The position numbers and the translations under genes are program-made. This document shows positions 1-6,381 of a stretch of 7,146 nucleotides of DNA, piece after piece; position 1 is the stretch's first letter; each line of letters starts with the position of its first letter. This stretch comes from Bacteroidales bacterium (lineage in GTDB: Bacteria; Bacteroidota; Bacteroidia; Bacteroidales; NBLH01). The notes below the pieces were generated by a model that worked only from the letters and a program-made list of their open reading frames with translations, was not told where the DNA came from and ran no database searches. The stretch covers positions 1-7,146 of the forward strand of contig JALSLF010000368.1 in NCBI GenBank assembly GCA_026988445.1. Direction: 5' to 3'.

Positions 1-221
1 GAATGAAAAAGAAAATGAAAATGTTGCGCATAATTGCATTATCCTTGTTCTTTTTTACATTATTAAAACTATTTGCCGTAGATGTTTGGGATATGAGCGA
101 AGGAGGACGTATTGCTGCATTTATTTCATTAGGAATAATTTTACTGGTAGTTTCGTTTTTATACCAAAAATTAAAAAAATTAATTTTTGAAGAAGAAGAA
201 GACACATTAGATAATGAGTAA
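1..221 (+). CDS. DUF2339-like polytopic membrane protein, C-terminal fragment
   Basis: This is the 3' end of a gene that begins before the window; the frame is open to the left edge, so the Met codon at position 3 is probably internal. The visible 72 residues hold two hydrophobic segments (about residues 8-26 and 36-54) joined by a short loop with VDVWDMSEGGRIAAF, then a basic stretch and an acidic tail (EEEEDTLDNE). The pattern of a Leu-Lys-Leu-Phe helix end, an Asp-Val-Trp-Asp loop, Arg-Ile, a Gly-containing helix and a final FLYQ matches my memory of the C-terminus of DUF2339 proteins, large membrane proteins with many helices and no established function. A DUF3999-like gene follows, and these two families are often neighbours, which supports the call. 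It could instead be a small two-helix protein, but the open upstream frame makes that less likely. Confidence 0.7.
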   Translation, partial: MKKKMKMLRIIALSLFFFTLLKLFAVDVWDMSEGGRIAAFISLGIILLVVSFLYQKLKKLIFEEEEDTLDNE

Positions 222-286
222 ATTAGAACTTCAAATTGTCCGTAAGGCCATTTGAACACTCAAACATGGATAATTGGTCTATTAAT

Positions 287-370
287 AAATTAGTAAAACT
301 TGTCCGACTACCGGCGGATTAGTAAACTGTTAAATTGGTAAATTTGTTCGACTACCGATGGATTAGTAAT
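287..370 (+). repeat. Two diverged copies of a hairpin-forming intergenic repeat
   Basis: Two direct repeats lie 44 bases apart. The core copies at 300-325 and 344-369 agree at 23 of 26 positions. Both read TTGTYCGACTACC, then a variable dinucleotide context, then GGATTAGTAA; all three differences are transitions. Similarity continues to the left (AAATTAGTAAAAC at 287-299 against AAATTGGTAAATT at 332-344) with a one-base shift. Each copy can fold as ACTACC - three-base loop - GG - AT bulge - TAGT, and two of the three differences fall in the loop. A weaker third relative (TAAATTAGAACTTC...TTGTCCG) may begin at 219. No open frame of interest covers the repeats. They look like a dispersed intergenic element of the genome rather than a coding or CRISPR feature. 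Confidence 0.75.
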
Positions 371-421
371 CTAATAGACGGTAAATGCAAATATATCAAT
401 ACACTTTTACAAAAAAATAAT

Positions 422-1645
422 ATGAACAGAATTATATTTATAATATTACTATTTAGCTTATTTACTGCGGCTTTTGCACAAGATTTTAAAGTAGAGGCAA
501 AACTTGAAAAAGTTGATGAAAGCGGATTTTATAAAATTAAACTTCCGCCGGAATTAATTTCAGCTATGGAAAATTTTCCTGCAGATTTACGTATCTATGA
601 TGAACAAAATAATGAGATACCATATATATTTAAAAACTATGAAGATAGTAAATTGGCTGAAACTTTAAAGTATAGTAAATTTCAAAATTCAAAAATTGAA
701 GTAAGCAATAAGCGTAAGCTTATAAGTATTGTTAACGATAAAAATCAAATTTTTTCACGTTTCTATATTTTATATAAAAACGGGCAAAAAGCTTATAATT
801 TAAAATTATTTGGTGGTAACGAAAAGAATAAATTAAAAGAGATTTCTATAACAGTTACAACTTTAAAATATAATAAGCTAGGAAGCGTTTTGGAACTTAT
901 TGATTTTCACCCTTGTAAATATAAGTTTTTTAAAATACAAATGGATAAATATTCGACAAAATATCCACAAATATCAAAATTTGGATATATCGAAAGAACA
1001 ATTCCGGGAAAAGCTTATTTAAAGTTGAAAAATCCTAAGATAAAACAAAATGATTATAAAGATAAGAAAGTAAGCCGCATTAAAATTACTTTTAATTCTC
1101 CGCAACGAATTAATTTAATTAATATCAATACCGGTAATATTGATTTCTATTATAGGAATGCGCGTATTCAGATTAAGGATAGTTCTGTTCACAAAAAAAA
1201 GAAAACCTATTATTATCGTACTCTTAACAGTTTTAAGTTAAATTCAGATTGCACTCCTACTGTTTTATTCAATAATTTTAGAGCACAAACTTTTTATCTT
1301 GAAATAGAAAATAAAGACAATACCCCACTGAAAATAGATAGCATAGAATGTTTTCAAAAAAGATACTATTTAATTTCTAAATTAAAGAAAAACAAAAACT
1401 ATTTTATGCGTATAGGCAATGTGCAAATAAAAAAGCCGGATTATGATTTACAATACTTTACCGATAAAATACCCAAAGACTTAGAGGTTGTTAAAATCGC
1501 AAATATTAAACAAATAGATAATATTAAAAATAGTGAAAGCAAAGGTTTTCATCCGGATACAAAAACAGTTTGGATAGTAATTATACTAATTGCCGGAGTT
1601 CTTTTGTACATCACAATACGTATGTTAAAAAAAACGGATAATTAG
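422..1645 (+). CDS. Exported DUF3999-like protein with C-terminal membrane anchor
   Basis: A 407-residue protein of unknown molecular function. The ATG at 422 is chosen over the upstream in-frame TTG at 335 because it starts a clear signal peptide: MNR, a hydrophobic core, then AFA before QDF, with likely cleavage after residue 19. The mature N-terminus has LPPEL (41-45) followed by ADLRIYDEQNNEIPY (54-68), the opening I associate with DUF3999 proteins, where a beta-rich periplasmic region starts with a 'Leu-Arg-hydrophobic-Tyr-Asp ... Glu-hydrophobic-Pro-Tyr' strand pair. The middle is Lys-, Asn- and Ile-rich with alternating strands and few other landmarks. A single membrane helix near the end (about 384-402) precedes a short basic tail, so the bulk should face the periplasm. 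Its partner is probably the DUF2339-like gene just upstream, separated by the repeat-containing spacer. Family assignment rests on the N-terminus and architecture; function is unknown. Confidence 0.72.
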   Translation: MNRIIFIILLFSLFTAAFAQDFKVEAKLEKVDESGFYKIKLPPELISAMENFPADLRIYDEQNNEIPYIFKNYEDSKLAETLKYSKFQNSKIEVSNKRKLISIVNDKNQIFSRFYILYKNGQKAYNLKLFGGNEKNKLKEISITVTTLKYNKLGSVLELIDFHPCKYKFFKIQMDKYSTKYPQISKFGYIERTIPGKAYLKLKNPKIKQNDYKDKKVSRIKITFNSPQRINLININTGNIDFYYRNARIQIKDSSVHKKKKTYYYRTLNSFKLNSDCTPTVLFNNFRAQTFYLEIENKDNTPLKIDSIECFQKRYYLISKLKKNKNYFMRIGNVQIKKPDYDLQYFTDKIPKDLEVVKIANIKQIDNIKNSESKGFHPDTKTVWIVIILIAGVLLYITIRMLKKTDN

Positions 1646-1693
1646 TTTCTGTCTATAACCTAAATTGCTTTTTTCTAATTAAATAAAAATGTC

Positions 1694-1701
1694 TAAATTT
1701 G
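1694..1701 (+). promoter_or_regulatory. Candidate Bacteroidota -7 element for the TPR gene
   Basis: TAAATTTG matches the Bacteroidota -7 consensus TAnnTTTG exactly and ends 22 bases before the ATG at 1724, giving a short leader. No well-spaced -33 TTTG is visible; the nearest TTG (1665-1667) is 26 bases upstream, longer than the usual spacing of about 19-21. The gene lies in a 78-base spacer after the DUF3999-like gene, so a separate promoter is plausible. Confidence 0.45.
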
Positions 1702-1723
1702 CAGCGTAAAGTATTTGTTATCT

Positions 1724-3139
1724 ATGGAAGAAAATTTTGAAGGATATAATGAAGAAATTTCGGCGAGTGTTAGCCGGTACAGAAATATGCTTAAAAACAA
1801 AGACAGCTATTATTTTGATGTTTTTGAATTTGAGTATATTATTGATTTCTTTATGGATAAAAACGACTTTAAGAGTGCCGGAAAAGCCATAGATTATGCG
1901 CTAAATCAGCATCCGCACTCTATAGATTTGCAAATTAAGAAATCGCAAATTCTTATCAATCAAGGATTTCCGCTTAAAGCTTTGAGGCTTTTAGAGAAAA
2001 TTGAAAAAATAGAATCATCAAATCATACAATTTTCTATTTACAAGGGGCTGTTTATTCATCATTAGGTAATATTAATAAAGCAGTTGAGCTTTTTGAACA
2101 TTCTTTAAGTTTAATTTTTGAAACCAAAGAGGATTTGCTTTATAATATAGCCATGACCCTTAAACAAGTGGGACGTTATGATTTATCTAATAAATATTTG
2201 TTAAAACTTTATAGATTAAATCCTGAAGATGATTCTGCTTTGTATGAATTAGCTAATAATTACCAAAAATTAGAAGAAGACGAGCAAAGTATCCGGTTTT
2301 ATAAAGAATATATTGCACAAAATCCTTTTTCATCAACAGTATGGTTTAATCTGGGACGTATTTATCAAAACCTGGAAAAACATGAATTGGCTGTGCAAGC
2401 TTTTGAGTATGTAATTGCCATTGAACCCGATTATAAAGCAGCATATTTTCAAAAGGGCATAAGCCTATACGAGAATGAAGAGTTTTGGGAAAGCATCAGC
2501 ATTTTTGAAGATTATCTTGAATTAGACAGTGAAGATACGGATACACTTTTTCATATTGGAGAAATTTATGCTAAGCTTCGTGATTATCAAAAAGCAAATG
2601 AATATTACGATAAAGTACTGGCGCTGGACAATGAATTTGAAGATGCATGGTATTCAAAAGCAGTAGTATTATACGAGCAGGGAAAATATGTTGATGCACT
2701 TTACTATTTGAAAAAAGCAATAAATATTGAAGAAGAAGACCCTGATTTTTGGAATCTTTCAGCTATAATTTGCCGAAAACTTGATTTTGTTGACGAGGCA
2801 GAAAAAGCTTTTAAAAAAACGATTGAACTTGATAACAGCAATCCTAATATTTGGATAGAATACTCTAAAATTAACTTTGGACATACTAAAATATATAAAA
2901 CCATCAATATTTTGAGTGAAGCCAATGAACTTTTTGAAGATAATGCCGAAATAAATTTTCGCTTGGCAGCCTACCTTGCTTTAATAAACAATTTTGATGC
3001 AGCTAAATTTCATTTAAAACAAGCTTTACAGCAAGATGTATCCAAATTACCGACTTTCCGTTTGATTTATACGCAAAAAAATGAATCTATTGAAGATTTA
3101 ATTACCCAGTTTCTTGGAACAGAACAAACTAAAAGTTAA
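1724..3139 (+). CDS. Tetratricopeptide-repeat protein, cytosolic
   Basis: A 471-residue protein built almost entirely of TPR units, helical hairpins of about 34 residues that form a protein-binding superhelix. I can place repeats continuously from about residue 67 to 440, roughly eleven, with typical positions W/Y-x-x-L-G/A-Y-A and a Pro near each repeat end. Clear ones start near residues 102, 137, 171, 204 (VWFNLGRIYQNLEKHELAVQAF), 238, 272, 306 and 340. The 66-residue N-terminal part is helical and may be a degenerate TPR. There is no signal peptide or membrane segment, so it should be a cytosolic scaffold. The protein is acidic. The ATG at 1724 is preferred to the in-frame TTG at 1715, which lies just downstream of the candidate -7 element. 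DUF368 and aroE follow on the same strand after 135 bases; I recall similar TPR-DUF368-aroE groupings in other Bacteroidota, but the partner protein is unknown. Confidence 0.88.
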   Translation: MEENFEGYNEEISASVSRYRNMLKNKDSYYFDVFEFEYIIDFFMDKNDFKSAGKAIDYALNQHPHSIDLQIKKSQILINQGFPLKALRLLEKIEKIESSNHTIFYLQGAVYSSLGNINKAVELFEHSLSLIFETKEDLLYNIAMTLKQVGRYDLSNKYLLKLYRLNPEDDSALYELANNYQKLEEDEQSIRFYKEYIAQNPFSSTVWFNLGRIYQNLEKHELAVQAFEYVIAIEPDYKAAYFQKGISLYENEEFWESISIFEDYLELDSEDTDTLFHIGEIYAKLRDYQKANEYYDKVLALDNEFEDAWYSKAVVLYEQGKYVDALYYLKKAINIEEEDPDFWNLSAIICRKLDFVDEAEKAFKKTIELDNSNPNIWIEYSKINFGHTKIYKTINILSEANELFEDNAEINFRLAAYLALINNFDAAKFHLKQALQQDVSKLPTFRLIYTQKNESIEDLITQFLGTEQTKS

Positions 3140-3150
3140 ATTTAGGTTTA

Positions 3151-3172
3151 AATAGTTTTGTTTATAACTATT
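3151..3172 (+). terminator. Weak AT-rich hairpin after the TPR gene
   Basis: AATAGTT (3151-3157) and AACTATT (3166-3172) form a perfect 7-bp stem around an 8-base loop, 11 bases after the TPR stop codon. The stem is AT-rich and no T-run follows, so it is not a convincing intrinsic terminator; it may only mark the 3' end of the transcript. Confidence 0.25.
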
Positions 3173-3205
3173 ATAGAATAAATGGCGCTAATTGTCAATA
3201 ATTAT

Positions 3206-3213
3206 TATATTTG
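3206..3213 (+). promoter_or_regulatory. Candidate Bacteroidota -7 element for the DUF368-aroE operon
   Basis: TATATTTG matches TAnnTTTG exactly, 61 bases before the DUF368 start, within the 135-base gap after the TPR gene. No properly spaced -33 TTTG is obvious. Its 3' half is part of a 7-bp inverted repeat, ATTTGCG (3209-3215) and CGCAAAT (3235-3241), separated by 19 bases. A regulator binding there would cover the start of transcription. Confidence 0.45.
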
Positions 3214-3274
3214 CGCATAAATAAAATCAGTTTTCGCAAATTTGTAAAAACAAAATATATAAACCATTATTTGA

Positions 3275-4228
3275 ATGCAAAGATCATTAAAAGATTATAT
3301 AATTATTTTACTTAAAGGCTCTGCAATGGGAGCTGCCGATGTTGTTCCCGGCGTTTCCGGTGGCACAATCGCTTTTATATCAGGTATTTACGAGGAATTA
3401 ATCGAATCTATAAAATCAATTAATATTTCAAGTGTTAAGCATCTGTTTTCCAAAGGATTTAAGCAATTTTGGACGGAAATAAACGGAAGTTTTTTAGCAA
3501 GTTTACTTTTTGGAATAGCACTAAGTATATTTTCCTTAGCAAAACTTTTACACTTTCTTTTAGATGAATATCCAATACTGATTTGGTCATTTTTCTTTGG
3601 TTTAATAGTAGCCTCTGCCATTTATGTTGCTCAAAAAATTACCGAGTGGGATTATAAAACCATACTTGGTATTATTGCAGGTACCGTAATTTCTTTTTTT
3701 ATTACCGAGATTACTCCGGCACCTGCTGTAGATAACAGCCCGTATTGGTTTGTTTTTCTTTCGGGAATGATAGCTATATGTGCCATGATTTTACCGGGTA
3801 TTTCGGGTAGTTTTATTTTGTTGCTTATGGGGCAGTACCGCTTTATTATCTCAGCAGTTAATGATTTAAAAATTAGTTATCTGATTACTTTTGGCGTAGG
3901 AGCTGCAATTGGTTTGATTAGTTTTTCAAATGTACTGTCATGGTTATTAAGGCGTTTTCATAATATTACCATTGCATTTTTAGCCGGCTTTATGATTGGT
4001 TCTTTAAATAAAGTATGGCCATGGAAACATGTTTTGGAAGAAACCGTGATTAATAATAAATTACAGCCAATTTCTTTGGAAAATGTTTTACCGGATGCAT
4101 TTTTTCAATTAACAGGAAAAGACCCGCAAACACTTTATGCTGTACTTATGGCAATTAGCGGATTTTTAGTGATTTTTTTGTTAGAGAATGCTTTTAGTCG
4201 TTTGCAAAAAATAAAAAAAGTTAAATAA
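3275..4228 (+). CDS. popT: DUF368 membrane protein, putative undecaprenyl-phosphate translocase (PopT family)
   Basis: A 317-residue polytopic inner-membrane protein. DUF368 proteins, named PopT, have been reported alongside DedA/UptA proteins to return undecaprenyl phosphate (C55-P) from the outer to the inner leaflet of the cytoplasmic membrane, so the carrier can be reused for peptidoglycan and surface-glycan synthesis. The family signature is clear: MGAADVVPGVSGGTIAF at residues 18-34, and a second related motif, ILPGISGSFILLLMGQY, at 172-188. The paired PG(V/I)SG motifs suggest an internal inverted duplication like that of many transporters. About eight hydrophobic segments are visible, with a longer hydrophilic loop near residues 250-285. 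Length is normal for the family, and the ATG at 3275 directly precedes the first helix. Only 8 bases separate its stop from aroE, so the two are co-transcribed. The family call is firm; the transport role is inferred from homologues. Confidence 0.88.
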   Translation: MQRSLKDYIIILLKGSAMGAADVVPGVSGGTIAFISGIYEELIESIKSINISSVKHLFSKGFKQFWTEINGSFLASLLFGIALSIFSLAKLLHFLLDEYPILIWSFFFGLIVASAIYVAQKITEWDYKTILGIIAGTVISFFITEITPAPAVDNSPYWFVFLSGMIAICAMILPGISGSFILLLMGQYRFIISAVNDLKISYLITFGVGAAIGLISFSNVLSWLLRRFHNITIAFLAGFMIGSLNKVWPWKHVLEETVINNKLQPISLENVLPDAFFQLTGKDPQTLYAVLMAISGFLVIFLLENAFSRLQKIKKVK

Positions 4229-4236
4229 TTAGCAAA

Positions 4237-5028
4237 ATGAGTAAGGAACAAGTACTTTTGGGTCTTATAGGCTATCCCCTATCCCATTCGTTTTCCCGTT
4301 CCTATTTTCAAGATAAATTTAGTAAGTCTGCCGCACTTTCAAATTATGATTATTTAAATTTTCCGATAAAGCATATTGATGAGCTTAAAAACATAATTAC
4401 CCGGCATCCGCAACTAATAGGCTTTAATGTTACCATTCCATATAAAGAACAAATTCTTGATTTTTTAGATGCTACCGATGAAATAGTAAAAAAAGTAAAG
4501 GCAGTAAATACGGTAAAAGTAGTATGGGAAAATTCAGTTACCTACAAATTGTATGGGTATAATACCGATGTTTATGGTTTTGAACAATCGATAAAACCTT
4601 TTTTAAAAGCACATCATGATAAAGCATTAATTTTGGGTACCGGAGGAGCTTCAAAAGCAGTTGCTTATGTATTTTCTAAACTCGGAATTGATTTTCTATA
4701 CGTTTCACGTAACACGAAAAGCAGTAATGATATTACTTATTCAGATTTAAATAAAAAAATAATAAATGAATACCAAATAATTGTTAATACCACTCCGGTA
4801 GGAATGTATCCTGATATCCATTCTTTTCCTTCGATACCTTATGAATATATAAATCACAAATTTCTATGTTATGATTTGATTTATAATCCGGATAAAACAC
4901 AATTTTTAATTAAAGCGGAAGAAATGGGCGCAAGTATTGTAAACGGGTATCAAATGCTGGTTTATCAGGCAGAAAAAGCATGGAGAATATTCACAGAGCG
5001 TAATTTCAAAACACCATTGATGAGCTAA
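4237..5028 (+). CDS. aroE: Shikimate dehydrogenase (NADP+)
   Basis: Catalyses the NADPH-dependent reduction of 3-dehydroshikimate to shikimate, the fourth step of the chorismate pathway to aromatic amino acids. At 263 residues it is normal for the family. The N-terminal substrate domain carries GYPLSHSFS (12-20) with the shikimate-binding serines S16 and S18, NVTIPYK (64-70) with the catalytic Lys70, AVNTV (89-93) with Asn91, and GYNTD (107-111) with the catalytic Asp111. The Rossmann domain has GTGGASKA (134-141). The cofactor loop SRNT (157-160) keeps the Arg expected for NADP+ phosphate binding. NTTPVGMYP (184-192) and GYQMLVYQA (237-245), with substrate-binding Gln244, close the active site. 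All key residues are present, so it should be active. It sits 8 bases after the DUF368 gene with no room for its own promoter. There is no evident metabolic link between the two. Confidence 0.97.
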   Translation: MSKEQVLLGLIGYPLSHSFSRSYFQDKFSKSAALSNYDYLNFPIKHIDELKNIITRHPQLIGFNVTIPYKEQILDFLDATDEIVKKVKAVNTVKVVWENSVTYKLYGYNTDVYGFEQSIKPFLKAHHDKALILGTGGASKAVAYVFSKLGIDFLYVSRNTKSSNDITYSDLNKKIINEYQIIVNTTPVGMYPDIHSFPSIPYEYINHKFLCYDLIYNPDKTQFLIKAEEMGASIVNGYQMLVYQAEKAWRIFTERNFKTPLMS

Positions 5029-5243
5029 AATCATACCCATTGTCAACAGATATGTATCGTATTGATTATCATGTATATATGCTAATATCCTGTGTAATAT
5101 TTAATACTTGTATATTATTAAGTTCATCACTTTTTATACTAAACTCATAAATTAATTCATAAAAATAAAAAAAAATATTGTATATTTATCAGGTCAATTT
5201 AGCCTTGACAATTGAGTAAAGAATATTTAAATTAAAAAAACAA
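5029..5243 (+). promoter_or_regulatory. Upstream region of the siaB-siaC cassette
   Basis: A 215-base non-coding stretch, strongly AT-rich in its second half. It probably holds the end of the aroE transcript and the siaB promoter. The best -7 candidate is TATATTTA at 5181-5188, one mismatch from TAnnTTTG, 63 bases before the siaB ATG, without a clear -33 partner. Just downstream lie two overlapping inverted repeats: GTCAA (5193-5197) with TTGAC (5205-5209), and TCAATT (5194-5199) with AATTGA (5210-5215). They could be an operator or a leader hairpin. I see no gene or strong terminator. Confidence 0.35.
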
Positions 5244-5810
5244 ATGAGTGACCAAAGTGTTACAAATCGAGATAAAGCTTCCTTTTTAGATGATTTCTAT
5301 GAAATGCTTACCAATGAAATTGTTATTGCATATAGAGGAACATTTGAGAAAAGCATTCTGGGAGTACTTGCTCAAAATATTGAAAGTTCAGTTCATGAAA
5401 GTACCGTTTTAAAGAAAAAATTTTTTAAACTTTTTCTTGAATTGGCACAAAATATAGCCAACCATTCGGTAGAAATAAGCAGTACTTCAGATGGCGAAGA
5501 TTCCGGTGTAGGTTTATTAATTATTAAACACAAAGGAACTAATTACCTATTTATTACCGGAAATTTGATAGAGGCAGAACACTTTCTTGAAATAAAAAAG
5601 ATAATCGATAATATTAACAAATTAAATAGAGAGGAACTAAGAAAATTAAAACGGACACATTTTGAATTAGCAGAAAAAGGAGAAAAAAATTATCTGGGAT
5701 TGATACAAATAGCATTAGTATCCGGTCATAAACTGGAAATAGCTAAACAGGAAACAGATAATAACAAGTTGTTTTTAATAATTTCGGCAGAACTCTCAAA
5801 AGAATATTAA
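5244..5810 (+). CDS. siaB: SiaB-family protein kinase
   Basis: A 188-residue soluble protein of the SiaB family (DUF6272-type), small kinases related to GHKL ATPases and anti-sigma-factor kinases. In Pseudomonas aeruginosa SiaB phosphorylates a Thr on SiaC. Visible features: an N-terminal helical region with IVIAYRGTFEKSILGVLAQNIES (26-48); an N-box-like motif E66-xxx-N70-xxx-H74 in FLELAQNIANHS, expected to hold Mg-ATP; DSGVG (86-90), a possible G1-type DxGxG motif; a strand pair ending in YLFITGNLIE (101-110); and a C-terminal part with LGLIQIALVSG (151-161). No sensor, receiver or membrane domain is present. The ATG at 5244 follows an A-rich leader. A SiaC homologue starts 15 bases after the stop, the expected operon order. 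Family assignment is good; kinase activity and substrate are inferred from the pairing. Confidence 0.87.
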   Translation: MSDQSVTNRDKASFLDDFYEMLTNEIVIAYRGTFEKSILGVLAQNIESSVHESTVLKKKFFKLFLELAQNIANHSVEISSTSDGEDSGVGLLIIKHKGTNYLFITGNLIEAEHFLEIKKIIDNINKLNREELRKLKRTHFELAEKGEKNYLGLIQIALVSGHKLEIAKQETDNNKLFLIISAELSKEY

Positions 5811-5825
5811 TAAATTTTGCACTTA

Positions 5826-6206
5826 ATGGAAAATTTAGAAATAAAAGCAAAATCAGGTTCACATTTTAGACCCACGGTAAAACTTGATGCATCAACCGGT
5901 ATTTGTGAAATAGCAGGAGAGTCTTATTTAGAGGAAACCAGTCAGTTTTACGAACCCATATATGATTGGCTGGTTGAATTTATGAAATCTAAAAAACCCA
6001 TTACTTTTAATTTTAAGCTGAGTTATGTTAATACAAGCTCCTCAAAGCATATTTTATTTATTTTAAGATTATTAAAACAATACGGTGAAGCCGGAAACAA
6101 AGTAGAAACTAACTGGTTTATTGAAACCGGCGACATGGATACCGAAGAAGATGTTGAAGATTATATGATTATAACCGGGTTAAAAATTAATATTTTTCAT
6201 TTTTAA
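5826..6206 (+). CDS. siaC: SiaC-family regulatory phosphoprotein (DUF1987)
   Basis: A 126-residue protein of the DUF1987/SiaC family, similar in role to anti-sigma-factor antagonists. In P. aeruginosa SiaC is phosphorylated on a Thr by SiaB, dephosphorylated by the PP2C enzyme SiaA, and in its unphosphorylated form activates the diguanylate cyclase SiaD. The family landmarks are all here: GICEIAGESYLEE (25-37), a Phe/Tyr-Pro-Trp helix YEPIYDWLVEF (42-52), the phosphosite motif YVNTSSSK (67-74) with Thr70 as the predicted phosphorylated residue, a VETNWFIETGD strand (93-103), then acidic EEDVEDY. It ends, as usual, in a hydrophobic strand (INIFHF). The ATG at 5826 is chosen over the in-frame TTG at 5817, because it begins the conserved MENLEI start. 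No SiaA-like phosphatase or GGDEF protein follows, so its target is not evident. Confidence 0.9.
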   Translation: MENLEIKAKSGSHFRPTVKLDASTGICEIAGESYLEETSQFYEPIYDWLVEFMKSKKPITFNFKLSYVNTSSSKHILFILRLLKQYGEAGNKVETNWFIETGDMDTEEDVEDYMIITGLKINIFHF

Positions 6207-6381
6207 ACTAAATTGTGCGATTAATTCCTTCCTGATGCAACTATTGATTTAATGCATTTGTTTAATCATCTATTTTTGTCCCCCAGTCATATTTATTATG
6301 ATATTTATCAATAATTACAAATCATTAGTAATTGTTTCGTATTTTTGTGAACAATTTATTATTAACGTAAAACCTTATATC
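6207..6381 (+). promoter_or_regulatory. Intergenic region with two candidate -7 elements for the lipoprotein gene
   Basis: This 175-base gap between siaC and the lipoprotein gene contains the octamer TATTTTTG twice, at 6271-6278 and 6340-6347. Both copies match TAnnTTTG exactly. The second ends 34 bases before the ATG at 6382 and is the better placed. Upstream TTG at 6244-6246 sits 24 bases before the first copy, slightly long for a -33 element; nothing convincing precedes the second. I see no terminator hairpin after siaC. Confidence 0.4.

Noticed and set aside
300..369. Regularly spaced direct repeats as a CRISPR array
   Set aside because: Only two copies with an 18-base gap, the copies differ at three places, the flanking sequence is itself similar between units, and there are no cas genes.
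335..421. N-terminal extension of the DUF3999-like protein from a TTG codon
   Set aside because: The extension translates the intergenic repeat and would bury a clear signal peptide that begins at the ATG at 422.
2704..2925. Antisense open frame inside the TPR gene
   Set aside because: It lies opposite a strong coding frame, has no family features and no start context; the same holds for the antisense frames at 3388-3621 and 6725-6964.
3187..3205. TTG at 3192-3194 as the -33 element for the DUF368 promoter
   Set aside because: The gap to the -7 octamer is only 11 bases, far too short.
5205..5233. TTGACA - 17 bases - TAAATT, resembling an E. coli sigma-70 promoter before siaB
   Set aside because: The housekeeping sigma factor of Bacteroidota does not use this consensus, and the implied start of transcription would fall almost on the ATG at 5244.
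6298..6381. N-terminal extension of the lipoprotein from the ATG at 6298
   Set aside because: It would place 28 residues before a standard lipoprotein signal and would cover the best promoter-like octamer.
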